64,000 nt of DNA from Bombus terrestris (lineage: Eukaryota > Arthropoda > Insecta > Hymenoptera > Apidae): assembly GCF_910591885.1 (NCBI RefSeq), contig NC_063271.1, positions 14,501,001-14,565,000 of the forward strand. The letters are read 5' to 3'. This document shows positions 10,961-24,717 of this stretch, in pieces. A program made the position numbers and the translations under genes. Numbering within the stretch: position 1 is the stretch's first letter; each line of letters opens with the position of its first letter. The notes below the pieces were generated by a model, which searched no databases, had not been told where the DNA came from, and saw nothing but the letters and a program-made list of their open reading frames with translations.

Positions 10961-13900
10961 TGATGTTAAGTTTGGAAAAGATGTTACGTTTTGAATACGA
11001 GAAAAAAAAATATACTTGATGCATCAACAAGAACATGCGTACGTATCCATCACGAAGCATCGATCGAACTTTCGAATTCGTGTATCAATGTGTACGAGTA
11101 TGCTTTCAATCGTAAGTAACTGGACCTATAATAATAATCGTGGTAGATCTTATTCATCCTGCATCGTTCATTATCACAGGTTAATTACCATATTTAATTT
11201 AGACCTAAAAAATATAAAATATGTAAAACAGAAAAGAAATTGGCAGAAGATATCTAAGTTAAGAAGCAATCAATCTCAAATGTAAATTCGTTCAAATTAT
11301 TGAAATTATCCCAAATTTATTGAGTGTCCAGCGACTTATGGAGGGAAATATATTTTTTATTTACATAAATGTACATTGTGCACCCAGAAAATCGTAATTC
11401 GTGACACGTAATGTGTCGCAAGGATTACTACGCGGACTCCGTTAGTACGATGATCTGGATAACTCGGCCGTGTGCGTATTGCCGTCGTTATGCGCGTCCT
11501 CGAAATGCAACGCGTCTAGAAATTTAATGGAATATCGAATTCCTGCTGATTAAAGTCTCCAAGCGCGATGGCTCCTCGAAGGAGAAGGTTGAAAGTTAAA
11601 TATTCAATTCGCCACGGTAAACCTTCGCCCGAGCCTTCGTTCGCTCGCTCGAAAACCTCGGATTGCTGTAAGATTTCGGGAATAACAATTCCATCGTGAA
11701 TTTGCCGGAATAATAGCGCCTCGATTCGCGGAACGAGGTCAGAGCGAACGGTATTATTCTCTTAGAACGTCACGTCCGATTGGCTTAGGCGATTTTTTAT
11801 TATGTTTATCTTCTATCGAAATATCAGGACTAAATGGATGATAGATTAAATCGACTGTTCCGAGTTAATTAAGTTTTATTTAAGAATAACTTTATTTTAA
11901 TAATACATACGTAAATTCAATTACTTAAGAATTTAAGATGCCTTGTGAGAAAAATGAAAGATCATTCGATTTTAACAAAATAGATAAAATTCGATTGTTG
12001 AAACTTAAAAGTTAATTCGTTTTATATTTAATTACACCTTCTTATCAAAAATATAACTTTACAATAATTTAGTGAAATAATCCAAGTATTAGTATGCAAA
12101 CGTAAATATATGAATTTATTATTTAAAATCGCGTCTGTGTATCATTTCGCAGAAGGCTATAGCGGTTAAGCCATATTTACGTTTATAGGATCGATATAGA
12201 AGTTGTTTTGGTAATAACAATTTACCATAGGCTTATTATTTTGTGAAAAATATCTACGACCGTGATTCTACTTTTTCGCGATACATTTATCCTTAAACCT
12301 CTCAGGGCGCAATGTAAACCAATATCTCACGCTTTCCTTAAAACCTGATTTCAAGGGGTCCGTAAGTAGTAAAAACGATTTTTATCAGACCCGTATAGAA
12401 TCTATCGATCGAGAGTTAAATTCTCGATGGAATAACCTCCGTATAAAATAAACTCGCATAAAACTTGAAAACCCTGACACACCAGGATACGAAACGGAAT
12501 TCAAAAGCAAAAGAACTGCCAACGATAAATAATAACCGTATTCCATTGAAGTGCACCACAAAGCTTTGACTTTATACTATGTATTTATACCGTGTGTTCT
12601 AGGTTTCTCCCGTAAAATGGTATTAGTATATTCTGTGAGTAAAAGTAAGAAGAAATTTCAATGAAATTGTAATAAACAAATTTTCAAAATCTATAAATTC
12701 TAATCAAACTTGCCGATAGATGATTTATAAGCCCATTTGTACGACGATTTTTTTCTTATTTTCACTCACAGTTATTTTCCGTTCTAAATAGAAGTTTTAA
12801 TAAAATTCCAATTGATAAATTTTTTGAATACAAAAATCCAAATTAAACGTTTATTACGAGAAATTACGTTCATACAACACTATTTCTTATTTCTACTCGC
12901 ACAATGAATATCGGTCTGCAAAAAGAAGCACACACATACCGGGACATCCCGCAATGTCAAAGATGTACAAATGAACGAAGCGCAATCCGGAAAAGGGGCT
13001 CAAATAGAATTTACGGAGCGAATCCAGCCGGGGCGGCCGAATTTGAACAGTTCCCCTGACGCTCGACCGTTTAATTTACGCCGCGATCGAATCGTCCCGA
13101 TAGCCAGCAGGCTACATAAAGAATCGGAAATGGCTAAGCACAGCCGAATGAAATATTCGTGCCACCTGTAAGAACGCGATCCTGACGCGCTGGTGAAAGC
13201 GGTCAGAATACATCCGACGATCCCTTTCGCGTATTACTTCCGCGCCCCTCGGTGATCGGCTGGCAGACAGCTGTGAAAAATTAATTTTCCCCGAAGCAGC
13301 CGATCCCTCGGCAGTCGACTCGAATCGAGGGTGAAAACAGTGAAAACAGAAAACAGCTACGGTCCCACTGACCCAGAAGCCGTGGTTCTCCCGTTCATGG
13401 ACCATCGTCCGACCGTCCATCACTTTCAGAAAACTTTCCAAGTTTCGACAGCGAAGTTCGCAACCGATTGTCACGGCCAGGCCGGAAACTTACTCGCAAG
13501 AATAGATCCGCCGGGTATAGAGACGATTTGATAACGCGGCGATTTTTCAATTCCCGTTTCATTTTCCGCCGATCAACGACAATAGAATCAAACTTCCTGA
13601 GCTGTCCGGAGTTCTATAATCTGCACGTAAAATTACAGACGTCTGACATTGCCAAGTTCTTCGTGTATGATCGCGTAAAAGTGCTTCAAGGGAATTTAAG
13701 TTGGAAGTTGAACATACAGATTGGCTGATTTAAATGTTTGCATTAAATTGTTGTTTTAACGAGGAAATTCGATGAATATCGTGCAGTTATAAACATAGTT
13801 AATTTATATTTAATCGAAATGTTATAAGAATAATGTAAGGAAAATGAGAATATTTAACAAAGATATCTAATATTGTAATATTCCCTAAATCAAACAATCC

Positions 13901-14504
13901 TGATACAAGTAATATTTCCATGTTCTTAATAACCTGAGAATAAATTTCATGCATACGCCTAAACCGATTACACCACGTGATACATAACTTAGTCCCATTT
14001 CGACCAGCCTGCTACACCCAGATTAATTCGATTCGGATTAAGCAAGCGTTCGAAGGCACGACTAAAGCGGGGCAAAGAAAATAAGCCCAGTAGAAGGGAA
14101 GTTTCGACCGAAGGAAATCTAGATTAAAGAGCAATCAGAGAAAAAAACGAAGAGAAAGGGAAACTGAAAATGAAAAGAACGAACGGGGAGAAAAGAAAAA
14201 GCGAGTCACCGGACCACCCTCTGACAAGCCAAAATATTAGATTTGAGAGCATTTCATTGGACCCACTTTCCCGGTCGGTTAGCCAAGATTCCACGGTGGC
14301 ATTTCGCCCGACTCGTTAGTCATGGTAGTTAGTCATGTTACACGGATCTCGCCCAAGGAACGAAGAAGAGAAAGATGAAAAAGAGGGAAGCTGTGCTCGA
14401 GCAGACGGAGAGCCGGTAGGTCGCGCGAGAAGAAACCAAAAAACGGCCTACCTCTGTTCCTTCTTCGTTCTTCGCGGTGTCCCTTTCTCTGTTTTTTCCT
14501 TTCT

Positions 14505-14546
<42 letters not shown>

Positions 14547-17500
14547 TCTCCCTCACCTTTTTTCCTTTCCGGTTTCGTGTCACGGGGATCTCGATGCGTT
14601 CGAGGCGCGCCCCATCGACGGCTATTTTTGTATGTACATAGAGACAAGAGCTGCGCAACGTCGAATGCACATCACGTTCCTCAGACGCGTAAACGTCCAT
14701 CTTCAATGTCCGTTGTTTTTTGCTGTTCATTACTCCCGGCTCCTTTTATCTTGTCTGTCTCTTGAACTTTGTCCATCTGTCTGTCTACGATAATATCTCC
14801 GCCGGTTTCATAACAACGATGCGAGAAAATACAGTTGTTAAACGATTTCGGGATTCTCTCGAACGCAGCTTCCGCTGCTTCGTAACGAACCAAAGCGCGA
14901 CAGCGTGCCGCGTATCGCGATGAAGATGATGATGACCGGGCGTCGTCGCTCGATCGCTCGAGTGCTGGTCCCTCGTTCACTCGAGTCTTCATCGATGCTA
15001 ATGCGGCGGTGTCGCCTGGGTTTCTTGCTGTGTTTGAGAAAAGTCTGTCGAATATATCAGTGACGTGCAATATTTTATACTTCGTTCAGAATATTGCCTA
15101 TCTGCGATATTAACTTAATTATACAAATACGTACTTGTACTTGAAACATTGCCAGCTAGACGAATTATAGAAATTTTGAAAAATTTCATCTTTGGAAAAT
15201 TGGCGATTATAGATATTGAAAATGAAGATCACTGCAATTCTTCTATAAATATTATTGAAGTATGGTTGTATATTTGAAATTCTTTTCACTTGTTAACGTA
15301 TTCAGCTTGCAAAAAAATAAGTAGATTGCCGCTCTACAAATGACGATATCGCATGCGATTAAATTTCCAACATTCCCCAGAGAATAAGTGTGAATTCGAG
15401 ATAACTGTATCGTAATCTGCTGTCAGTTTATGAAGTACGAGATACCTCGCGATTCGGAGCAAATTAATGCCGATTTATTATATTAATCCCCGAATAACAA
15501 CGGAAAAGCAATTTATCCCGATTACAACGATTCTCTATTTACACGCGAGATTCCACAGTATATTCGAACGATACTTTCTCAAACACTAGGACACCTGTCT
15601 AGTTCAGCCGCGTATTCATGTATCTGACGTTTAATGGAGCTATAGTAACCTGTAGACTACTTAAGATTAGAGTTAAGACAATATCGACGCGGACGTTTCA
15701 TTTTCCTCGAGCGTCTATCACACAGTTCGTATACATAATTACTTCGTTACATGCAATTTGGGTATATTACGTGCGTTTATGAAACCGGCTTACGAATGCG
15801 TCCACTGTTTGTGCCATTTTTACCTTTTCTTCGTCCCCTATCTGATTTGTTTCCTAGGCCCCCTTGCACAATTATTTACCAACTAATAATATCAATGAAT
15901 TAACAAGTTACAAGTTATAGGATATAGACGTTTGTTTTATAATTTTACTTGTTAATTGCTAAACTTACTTGTAGAATTTTATTTATCTCGTTAGTAGACT
16001 GCGGATTTTTATGTATATATGGGAAAATTAAAAGTGCAAAGAGACACGGAATGCGCATAATATGCAAAAGTAAATGAAATATTCAAAGTGCAACACTCGT
16101 TATCATATTTAGTAATTCTTTAGTTGTGTTAATAAAAATATGAATTTGCATAAATATCCGCGGCCCACATTTTTTCTCGCTTATTACTAAACTCGTTCCT
16201 ATTACTGGACAATTTATTAATGCTGATAAATTATAATTTGTAACTTGTAAAATGTCACGAATAATATTAATTTAATTGCGCACGAGGGCCGTGATCATTT
16301 GTATCCTGATTGTGCTGCGAAAATCAAAGAGAAAACTAGTGTAACTTGTTTCGTCGTGAATGTACCGCCTGTACCTACGTGAATTTTTCCTGTAAATATT
16401 AGTATAATAGTTTCGTGTGTTCATAGAGTTCATAGCTGTTCTTTATGTACAGCCTCTAGCTTCGCCTTTTCTTCTCGCTTCTGTTATTCTTGTTTCCTTT
16501 CGTCTGTTATTCTGTTCTCTCCTTTTCTTTTCTTTCTCGTCAAACATAGAGACGAAAATTGAAAATATCGACACGAAGTCGGTGATTTTTGCATTTCGCT
16601 GATTCGCAGAATTTTTCCGTAAAATCGCTGAGCATGGAATTGGTCATTTCCGCGGGAATATCGCGTTGAACTATTATTTTTCCTTGACGCGGTATATCTC
16701 CGAATTTAATAATCCTTTCGAAAACTTTCTGCCACCTTTTTCTTAGGTCGAGCGGTGTATAACGAGAAATGGCAAATCTCGAACACAAACTAAATAGACC
16801 GACTGATCTTTTCCGACGTTTAATATAACTTAGACATACTGCATCGCATACGTGCACATTCGTATTTTCTACAAACGACCGTGCGTAGGATTTTTTCAAT
16901 TTTTGATTAGTTGAAAAGTTGACCAGTCAACTTTTATCACAAAGCTAACATTACTAGAACAAACCCTCGTCTTGTGTACCGTTTCAATACTCTCCGCGAA
17001 ATTTCCATTAAATTTCGCGGTGGAGCTACGAATTTATACACTTAATAATTATATATAAATTAATTATAATATAAATTACAAAATATATACATACTACTAC
17101 CATTATAGTAGTACGTATATACATGCATACTCACGGGTAAATATGTATGTACGATTTACTTACATACACGAAATATTTTAAGTAACCATATAGAAATTTC
17201 ATACATTGCTAATAAAAATGTTTAAGATATCTAATAAAGTTATATTGTATATTCAGTAATATGTGTGCTATTTGTCCGGTATGTAGATGAAATGCCTGTT
17301 AACTCCCTTTTATTTTGCGTTGTTTTATTACGTATGTATACATATGGAATATTACGTGTAGATATGTCAATCCTGTGTTTTATATATCTCTATGTGCTTA
17401 TCTTGTAACGTTTAATTACGATATTTTTACGTTTTATCGAATGTTTACTTATTCTGATTTTATGTTGAACGTACTAAAATAAAAGCCAAGAATCAAAGAT

Positions 17501-18113
17501 TTTTCAGAATTTATTTTCTTGAAGATCTAGAAGCTCGAATGTAAAGAACATCGAGTTGCACTCTGTTGAATAAACAAGGGTAGTCGCAAGGTTTTTATGC
17601 GCGGTACAAATAGATTTACTTTAGGGATAAAATCCTATTTAAAAATACCACGTCGTGTGGACCATAAATTCTGCCACCCCTATCTTACTATTGGGTATGC
17701 ACAGGAAGTTCCCAAAGTGTAAGTTCTTTTCTTTTCTCTCGATTTAAGTAGCATACCGGATGGTCTTTAGTCAGGCATTAATAAAAACATCTGAAATACA
17801 TCAATAAAGGTAGATGTCTCTAAAATTTAAAAGAGCAAAATAACAGATACATAGAAACAAGTAAATAGGTTTCCACGATAGTTTTATTTATGCGATATGT
17901 ATCAAGAATGGACAATTGTTATTTTATACAATTTAGTCACATGGAATGAGTTATTACTCGGTATTATTACTAACAATACTCTTCTTTCTTAAATACAGAG
18001 AAACACAGTTTCTATATTTGATATTTGTTATATTATAGTTTCAAAATGCCAGAGTATGTGTTCATCAAAGTATGTAATTATACTGTACATATTGACAAGT
18101 AGTTAGCCTATAT
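10961..18113. other. gene-free intergenic region with GC-richer islands
   Basis: No coding exon could be supported. GC-richer islands at about 11400-11800, 12900-13600 and 14000-15050 contrast with the AT-rich surroundings. They carry open frames on both strands that are low in complexity or lack domains. The rest is AT-rich. The islands could be conserved regulatory elements or untranslated exons of the LRR gene. Confidence 0.5.
14502..14551. repeat. TC microsatellite
   Basis: A long TC run interrupted by a few TTT steps. It produces RE/ER-rich and SL-rich spurious frames on both strands. Confidence 0.9.
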
Positions 18114-18119
18114 TTTATT
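18114..18119 (-). terminator. candidate polyadenylation signal of CD2BP2
   Basis: TTTATT on the plus strand reads AATAAA on the minus strand, about 96 bases past the stop codon at 18215. The position suits a short 3'UTR. Confidence 0.5.
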
Positions 18120-18214
18120 ACATAAAACATTGTTTCTCATTGTATTTATCATCAAAAAATTACAGTTATATACTAGTTCTTTTATCAAATGAGGTATCAA
18201 ACAAGAACAAAACA

Positions 18215-19773
18215 TCACAGATAAAGTTCGAAATCCACTCTTGCAGCATCATAAAACTGATTATTTTGACCCGTTCTTCGCACCCAAGCTCCACTTTTAA
18301 AATAACCTTCCCTTGCCCATGCATTCATTTCCTCACTTGTATGAGGACCATAAACTTCTGCATTTTCATCTTGTGACCATTTTAATTCCCATGTTACTTC
18401 TTTAGCTTCGTCTGCTTCAGAATTATCAATTCCTTTATTATTACCTAAAAGAAAATAAACATAATATATAATATCAGAAAATTATATAGGATAACATTCT
18501 CAGAAAAAATAATTACTTTCATTCTCATCCAATTTTGCTTTCTCTTTTATGTCAAAATCATCAGCATACATATCCAACTCTGCTTCCTGTTTTGAAGGAT
18601 GAGCATGTTTATCTCCTAGTTCAACCTATGAAAACCATATTATAGTTAGGTTATTAAAAGTTTTTAATATCTATCATATTTTGTCATGTGCAATTACCTT
18701 CTTTTTTATTTGCTCGTAACTTTCTTGATATATATCCATATTTCCAGTACGAGTTAACAATTCATTTGCCAATTCTGTTAATTTTGTTATACTAATAGAA
18801 TTTTGATCATCCTCTATCGGTTTCTTTTCCTGTTTTCTTTTCCATCTCTCTGCAGTAGTTAATCTTTTTTTTCCTTTTCCTTTAAATAATTGTAATGATG
18901 AACACATTCTTTCAAATGTAACTTAATCAACTAAAAATAGCTACCAAGCCTGCACAAAGCCTTAGAAACAGTTTCTCCAGGTTGTAAGTATTCCAATATT
19001 TGTTTATAAACCTGAGTTGGATTGAACATTATATCTGGATCTTCATCTTCACTATCGCTATGTGCCAGTCCAAGTGTTTTACTGCTTTGGCTTTCCTTCT
19101 TTACACTTGCTGTAGAACTCGGTTTGATCTATCAAGATTACGCCTTAGTAATGTTTTGCATTACTGAGTAAACAAGGCAGGTTTACAGATAATTTTATTT
19201 GTTTGCTGTATGGAAACATATTCTGATATTTCAATATGCAAAAGTCCAAGAGCAAGAAAAACATTAGAAACATGAAAGCAAATTTACATTTTATTTTAAA
19301 CTACCAGGACTTCAATTCGTATTATACAATTATGCAAATTTAGGGGATTAGTTCTGTCACATATTCTAAGATTAAAATCATTTGACCAACTAGTTTTACA
19401 AACCTGCATCCAATCAATGTTGTCTAACCAATTATCTCTAATTTCTTTTTCTTTGTTCCAAAGATAATGGCCTTGTTTGTCAAAATGTCCTTCTTCTAAT
19501 TCCTCTTTCATATTAAATGCTGTAAACCCCACATTTGTTTCTGGAGCACTTGGTCCATCTTCGGCACCTAATAATCATATACAGATGTTTTACATCATGT
19601 TAAACAAATTTTTCATATTTTTACGTACCTTCAATTTCATCATCGCTCATTATATTGTAATTATCCTCGTTAGCATCATCATCTTCTTCATCCGAATCTA
19701 ACGAGTTTTTTACTGGTGCTTTTCTAACATTATTATCTTCTAATTCATCAAATTTACGTTTATACATTTTCAT
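18215..19773 (-). CDS. CD2BP2: CD2BP2/LIN1-type U5 snRNP GYF-domain protein
   Basis: Six exons on the minus strand: 19773-19629, 19567-19404, 19128-18945, 18879-18698, 18625-18517 and 18444-18215, all with GT-AG borders. Phases close to 337 residues, against about 340 in the human protein. The start could also be the second ATG at 19767. The N-terminus is acidic (DSDEEDDD), followed by GFTAFNMKEELEEGHFD and WLDNIDW, a PGETV motif in exon 3 and a basic TTAERWKRKQEKK in exon 4. The last exon carries the GYF domain, with WELKW, YGPHTSEEM, NAW and EGYF in the expected order, ending in VDFELYL. Members of this family (human CD2BP2/U5-52K, yeast Lin1/Snu40) bind the U5 snRNP and proline-rich splicing proteins in the nucleus during snRNP assembly. 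The 65-bp third intron (18944-18880) is very short; its acceptor AAAG was chosen because it alone keeps the frame (RLG-KGKKRL). Confidence 0.93.
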
Positions 19774-20460
19774 ATATTGTGAGTAATGTATTGTGAGTAA
19801 TCGATAATAAAAAATATCCGTCTTTTACTTTATCGTAATAACTTATTATTGACTCTTCCAGCACGTACAGTGAAATATAATCTTTTATTGGACGTTTTTT
19901 CACAGTTTTCAAGAAAAATATTATTTAATTTTGTATAATAATAATTATACTGTATTTCTAGAATGTCTAACAAACAAATTTCAAGAAAACATATTTAAAT
20001 ACAAACGGTAACAGTACAATTTAAACTGTACAATTATGTATAAAGTATTTAACTACGTTCAGGTTAGGTTAACTTTTGGGCAGAGTAAGTAAGCTGATAA
20101 CCACGGTCCACGGTCGTATACACAGATCTGGCACAATCTCAGATCTTGAGCACAATCAAATAAACAAGTTTGGACACACGCTAGGGAAAATTGTCCATTT
20201 TTTGAATTAAAAAATGTCAAGATGGAGGATAAAAGAAGGTTTCGTTATGCGAGACAGACAGAAATGAGTAGAATACCTCTGTCTCTGTCTGACACACTCA
20301 TAGCATGTCAAGCATGCGCAGAGCAAAATCCTTCTTATTTTCCGCGTTGATTTTTTACGGCACAACTTTCGAATGAGTTTTTCTGTTTTCGGAACGAATA
20401 TACAAGCAGTGGGGAAATGACAGTGTGTTAATACCTATAAGGTTCAATTGGCCCTCGAGA

Positions 20461-20866
20461 AGTATTGCACCAAGCGGCTAAGTATTGTACTGATTCAACT
20501 CTAGCATAGACAAAAACCTATTTATTTCCACACTAGTGTGTAACGTACATATAACAAAAACCTATTTAATTTTATGGTCGTACGTAAAAATTCATATTTT
20601 TCTATCCGAAATATACAAGTATAAGAATAACAGAATCGCGTAGTAATCAAAATGAGTTGACCTAAGAAAAAGAAATTAATTTTTTACTATATCGCATCGC
20701 GTCGATGTTTTTGTTATAATAAAACCTAATTTCATTTTAATAGTAATCTCACTAGTTGATGGCCAGCGAATAATACATATTTCTGACATATCTGTTTGCA
20801 AAACAAATTGACTGTAGAAAGATTTCACACGTAACGATTGATTTGTGATCCACGACTTTTACCCAT
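20461..20866 (+). repeat. interspersed repeat family R1, copy A
   Basis: This stretch shares a series of diagnostic words, in order, with the minus-strand sequence of 22081-22686. These include GCACCAAGCGGC, a GAATAACA-AATCGC block, TTTTTGTTATAA, a GCGAATAATA-ATTTCTGAC block and TTTGTGATCCACGA. Copy A lacks the central piece found in copies B, C and D. It has no coding capacity. The family is probably a non-autonomous DNA transposon, but the ends are not sharply defined. Confidence 0.7.
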
Positions 20867-22080
20867 GTTACTTATATTAACTGAGTAAAATTTATTAATT
20901 TCATGAATTTTATATGAATTTGACACTATGTTAATGTGCTATAGTGTATCATGTTCGTGTTTCTATCACCCCTTAAACATCCAAGGTTTTGTCCTAACAG
21001 TTAGGATCTAGCTGGCTCTATTGCGCTGAGACAAGTTCGACCAACCGATCAGCAGTCAAAAGAGAAAGTTTAATAAGCCCATTCAATGTCTCATTTCAAT
21101 CAGGAAAATTTTACCAATATGTTAATGAAATTTTTATTAGCAAAAAAATAAAAATAAAAATTTTTCGTCGTTGTATTAGTGTTGCCTCACTGATACAAAA
21201 GCGTAAGCGATCTTACTGTGCGACCTTCTTGAGTGTCTAGGATTTAGTCAATGTTTAGAGCACGCCATGAAGCGATCAACGATCCTAGTCCTGGAACGCA
21301 GGACGTGCGATGGCTGTCGAATAATATTTGCGACTGGTTTTCAAAATGTTTTTGTCCGTAGCATTTACATATTAATTAATTGGGTATATTAAATTTTGTG
21401 TCATTTAGTAGTACTTTCATATGACTATGACTCATGTAAGAAAATACCAAAAGCGAATTCAAGGGAGTCACGTTTACAGCACGTTCTATAAATTCAGAAA
21501 TGTCGAACTCGCGTAGTTTTATTTTGACGTTCGTTCACGTCGATGATTGTACAAAAGATACTCGAATATACCAGACATCGCAGTTGCAAAATGTCGGAGC
21601 CCTCTGGTTCATATCACCGTACGGGGAGGGCTTAATTTATGGCACCCTCAAATGTTAATGCTTCTCTTTTCATATCCGAAAGTGACGAAGGCCAGGTGGC
21701 CATCCCAGGCGTTCGAATTTCACATTTTCTTACAGTCGTATATTTTAATAAATATAAGAATAGATAAATCACGTTGTGGGCTTTCGTGGGCAAACGTAAC
21801 TGCCGTACCGACTTAGAAACTCGACATTGATTTAAGCATCCTTTACTCATAAACGATGACCATTTGATAAAGTGTTTACTAAAAAAGAATTAGTAGAGCC
21901 AAACAGCACACATAGCAAATGCGTGTGTCTAATAAAGATGATAGATAATTGCTTAGGTGCTTCAGTAATACGTATGAATATGTGTGTATTGAATTACAGA
22001 TATATACATATAAAGAAATAGATGAGTGAACAAAACTGCGGCGACGACATCTCGTAGGCGTATCAGTAATGAAAGTAAAA
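20867..22080. other. spacer between inverted repeat copies; no gene seen
   Basis: About 1.2 kb between two opposed copies of one repeat family. The open frame at 21547-21816 shows no domain. The segment 21318-21446 is similar to 48330-48455 in the same orientation, so the spacer itself holds dispersed repeat sequence. Confidence 0.5.
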
Positions 22081-22686
22081 GGTAAAAATCGTGGATCACA
22101 AATTAGTTATGACATTAAATCTTGTCTACATAAAATCATACAAAACAAATAAATCACGTCAGAAATATTATTCGCAACCTATCAACTACTGAAATTACTA
22201 TAAATATTGAATTAAATATTAAATTAATAAACTACATTGAAATAATATTTGAATTTTTTTATAACAAAAACATCTTTACAAGGAAAGTAACTTTAATGTT
22301 AAATGTAAAAACTATTATGTATGGAAAATATATTAAAATTACTGTACCATTCCATTAATCCATTACCTTTTCAGGGGAAAGATTTTCTTTTCTTCTCCAA
22401 AAAAATATAATAAGCTAAGTTAAGTTTAATTATTGTGCGATTTTGTTATTCTCATATTTGTCTATCTTGGATAGAATAGCATAAACTTTTCTGTAGAACC
22501 GCACAGTGAAATAAGCTTTTGTAGTGTGGAACCACAGCGAGTATACCTCGTTTGTGGTGGAACTAAACAGGTTCTTGTATATGCTAGCGTGAAACCAAAC
22601 AATGCAAATCACTAACTTTATCGGTTCTTGTATATACTAGCGTGGAACGCCTTCAGCACTTGGCCGCTTGGTGCAGCACTTGTACG
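22081..22686 (-). repeat. interspersed repeat family R1, copy B (inverted)
   Basis: Its reverse complement matches copy A and also the central piece of copies C and D (AATGGATTAATGG, TTTTAATATATTTTCC and ACATTTAACATTAA). It contains an internal partial duplication of a CACGCTAGTATATACAAG unit. With copy A it forms a large inverted repeat around 1.2 kb. Confidence 0.7.
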
Positions 22687-23859
22687 GTGAAATAACTAAA
22701 ATAATGGGCGTGAGCTATGATCGTATACACAAGTCTGGACTCCAATGGAGGAGGTAAGGCTCTAAATATCGGAAGCTACGTTGTACATATCGGCCATCAT
22801 AGAACACTGCCATCGTGAAGTTACGATTTTGTATTCAACATCATCGTTATATAAACTAAAGAGTATAAACTAAATCATTGAACTTACTCAATGACTAAAC
22901 TAAACTAATCTTCATAATTTTTCACAATTTATTTAAAATAAGTATGTATACAGGGTTTCATTTGGTACAGAAAACTGCTGTTTAAGTAAATATTAATTAT
23001 AAATCATTATTAAATATGCATTATTATCTTCAATAAAAAAAAAAGTTAACAAAATTGCATCCCCTAAATCAAGTATATACACATATATTTAATGTAATGT
23101 AATATTGTTTCGTATAGTAATTCAGCTTGTGAGGCTCCAACATCTTCTTTGAATTTCTTCGTTCGTCTTTGTACGCGATTTGATTCTAAGTAAAACGACT
23201 GGTAATATCCCCACTCAATTTTCATTATTGTGACATCCTAATGCGGTTTTCAGTGAGCGACGCTACCGTTCGACCAATCCGTTTGACGCTAGGTGGTAGA
23301 CAGTAGTTGGTACATTGTTGACATCCGACGATGGAGAACCTTGTCCTTTGAAACCCTATCAGTTGTGATAGTTTCGGGTATTTCGGATCGTGAAACCTAC
23401 CCTTTGAAGAATTTTTCAGCGTCCGCCCTCACAAAGTCGCCATTCACCATTCTTTTTAGATATCATGTGAAAAGGGCTCGCCCATTGATTTAAGGACAGT
23501 TGGCAAATCTCCTTCCTGGTCGTATCCTTGAATCCTTCTTTCCCGTGTTTTTTTGCGATTGGTTATCCTTTAGTGCAAATGAAATACTGATGCCACCTGT
23601 TCTGAACACGTGTCTTTGTGATTTAGTAATATCAATAAATTTGTGTAACAGTTTGCTGTACTTATTTGAGTGGTCTATCGTGGAAATAATATTTATTCGC
23701 CTAATGAAACCGAATGAAAATGAAAATGAAAACTTAATTGTGTGTTTCCGTTGATAATTCTGTTACTGCTTAAATCTACCCATAGATTTTATATATCATC
23801 TTAAAAACCATAACATCTTAGAAAAAATCAGCGCCTATGGTACTCTGATGAACCTCTTC

Positions 23860-23925
23860 GATACGATGCGCCACTATAGTGGCTTTTGCGGGTATTATAT
23901 TACGACGCGCCACTATAGTGGCTCA
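23860..23925. repeat. paired 14-bp perfect palindromes
   Basis: GCCACTATAGTGGC occurs at 23870-23883 and again at 23909-23922. Each is preceded by nearly identical flanks (ACGATGC and ACGACGC), so a 21-base unit is repeated at a 39-base spacing. Each palindrome could extrude a hairpin or bind a dimeric factor. It may be an end of an unrecognised transposon. Confidence 0.75.
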
Positions 23926-24717
23926 CTCTACTGACTCATTCACTTATCGTTTAAACTAAATGATGTATTTCATTTGTCTTGCTTCACACTTTTTTTATCC
24001 TTGCAATGTTTTATAACAGTGTTAACAATATGCAGCCAGAATATATAGTCTTTATTTTTGATACACCAGTGTCAGATGTCAATTGTTACTTTTCGTTAAA
24101 ATAAATATACCATTATTAGATACTCTGTTTAACATGTCGATCCGTATCCTTGTAATTTTTTAGAATCCTCAACCTCAGAATGTCGCTTCAAAATAGAAAA
24201 TGAAGAGCAATTTGAAAAACACTATCGCGTTATAAATGTGAAAATTGTGACGTAGTTCTATGTGTCGTACCGTATTTTAAAATATATCACATTCAATTGT
24301 ATTATTAATTATTAAAGTAAATTATTAAAGTTAAAGTATATGCATTATCTATCAGATCTTTAAGAAAAATTATAATTTATTTATCAAAAACTTCATTCCA
24401 ATGTGTTTGCGTAGAGAACAGCATTATTAGTCAAACATTGCAGTGCTGTATCGTTTACGCGTCAAAATCTGAGATACAGAGAAACAGCCCTGCACAAAAT
24501 TCAACCGTACCTAAGAGGTTAATGTCAGCTATTAGAAATTCCTATGAAAATCGAATTTCTACGAATATCGTCGTATGTCGAAAGATCGGGATTTATTTTT
24601 TCGGCTTAGTTTTTCCTTCATGGAAATTGCGTATTCCGTTTTATGGGTTAGTCGTGACAAATCTTGAACATCACTGATTGCAAGAATCGCCCGATCGTTA
24701 TTTGGAGGTTGTTAAAG

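Noticed and set aside
14335..14793. Overlapping open frames on both strands
   Set aside because: Generated by the TC microsatellite (SLSL and ERER runs).
21547..21850. Overlapping frames on both strands between the R1 copies
   Set aside because: Looked for a transposase and found no DDE/D-type or other recognisable motifs.
23293..23754. Two short plus-strand frames in a GC-richer patch
   Set aside because: No domain on either strand; possibly degraded mobile DNA, but not supported.
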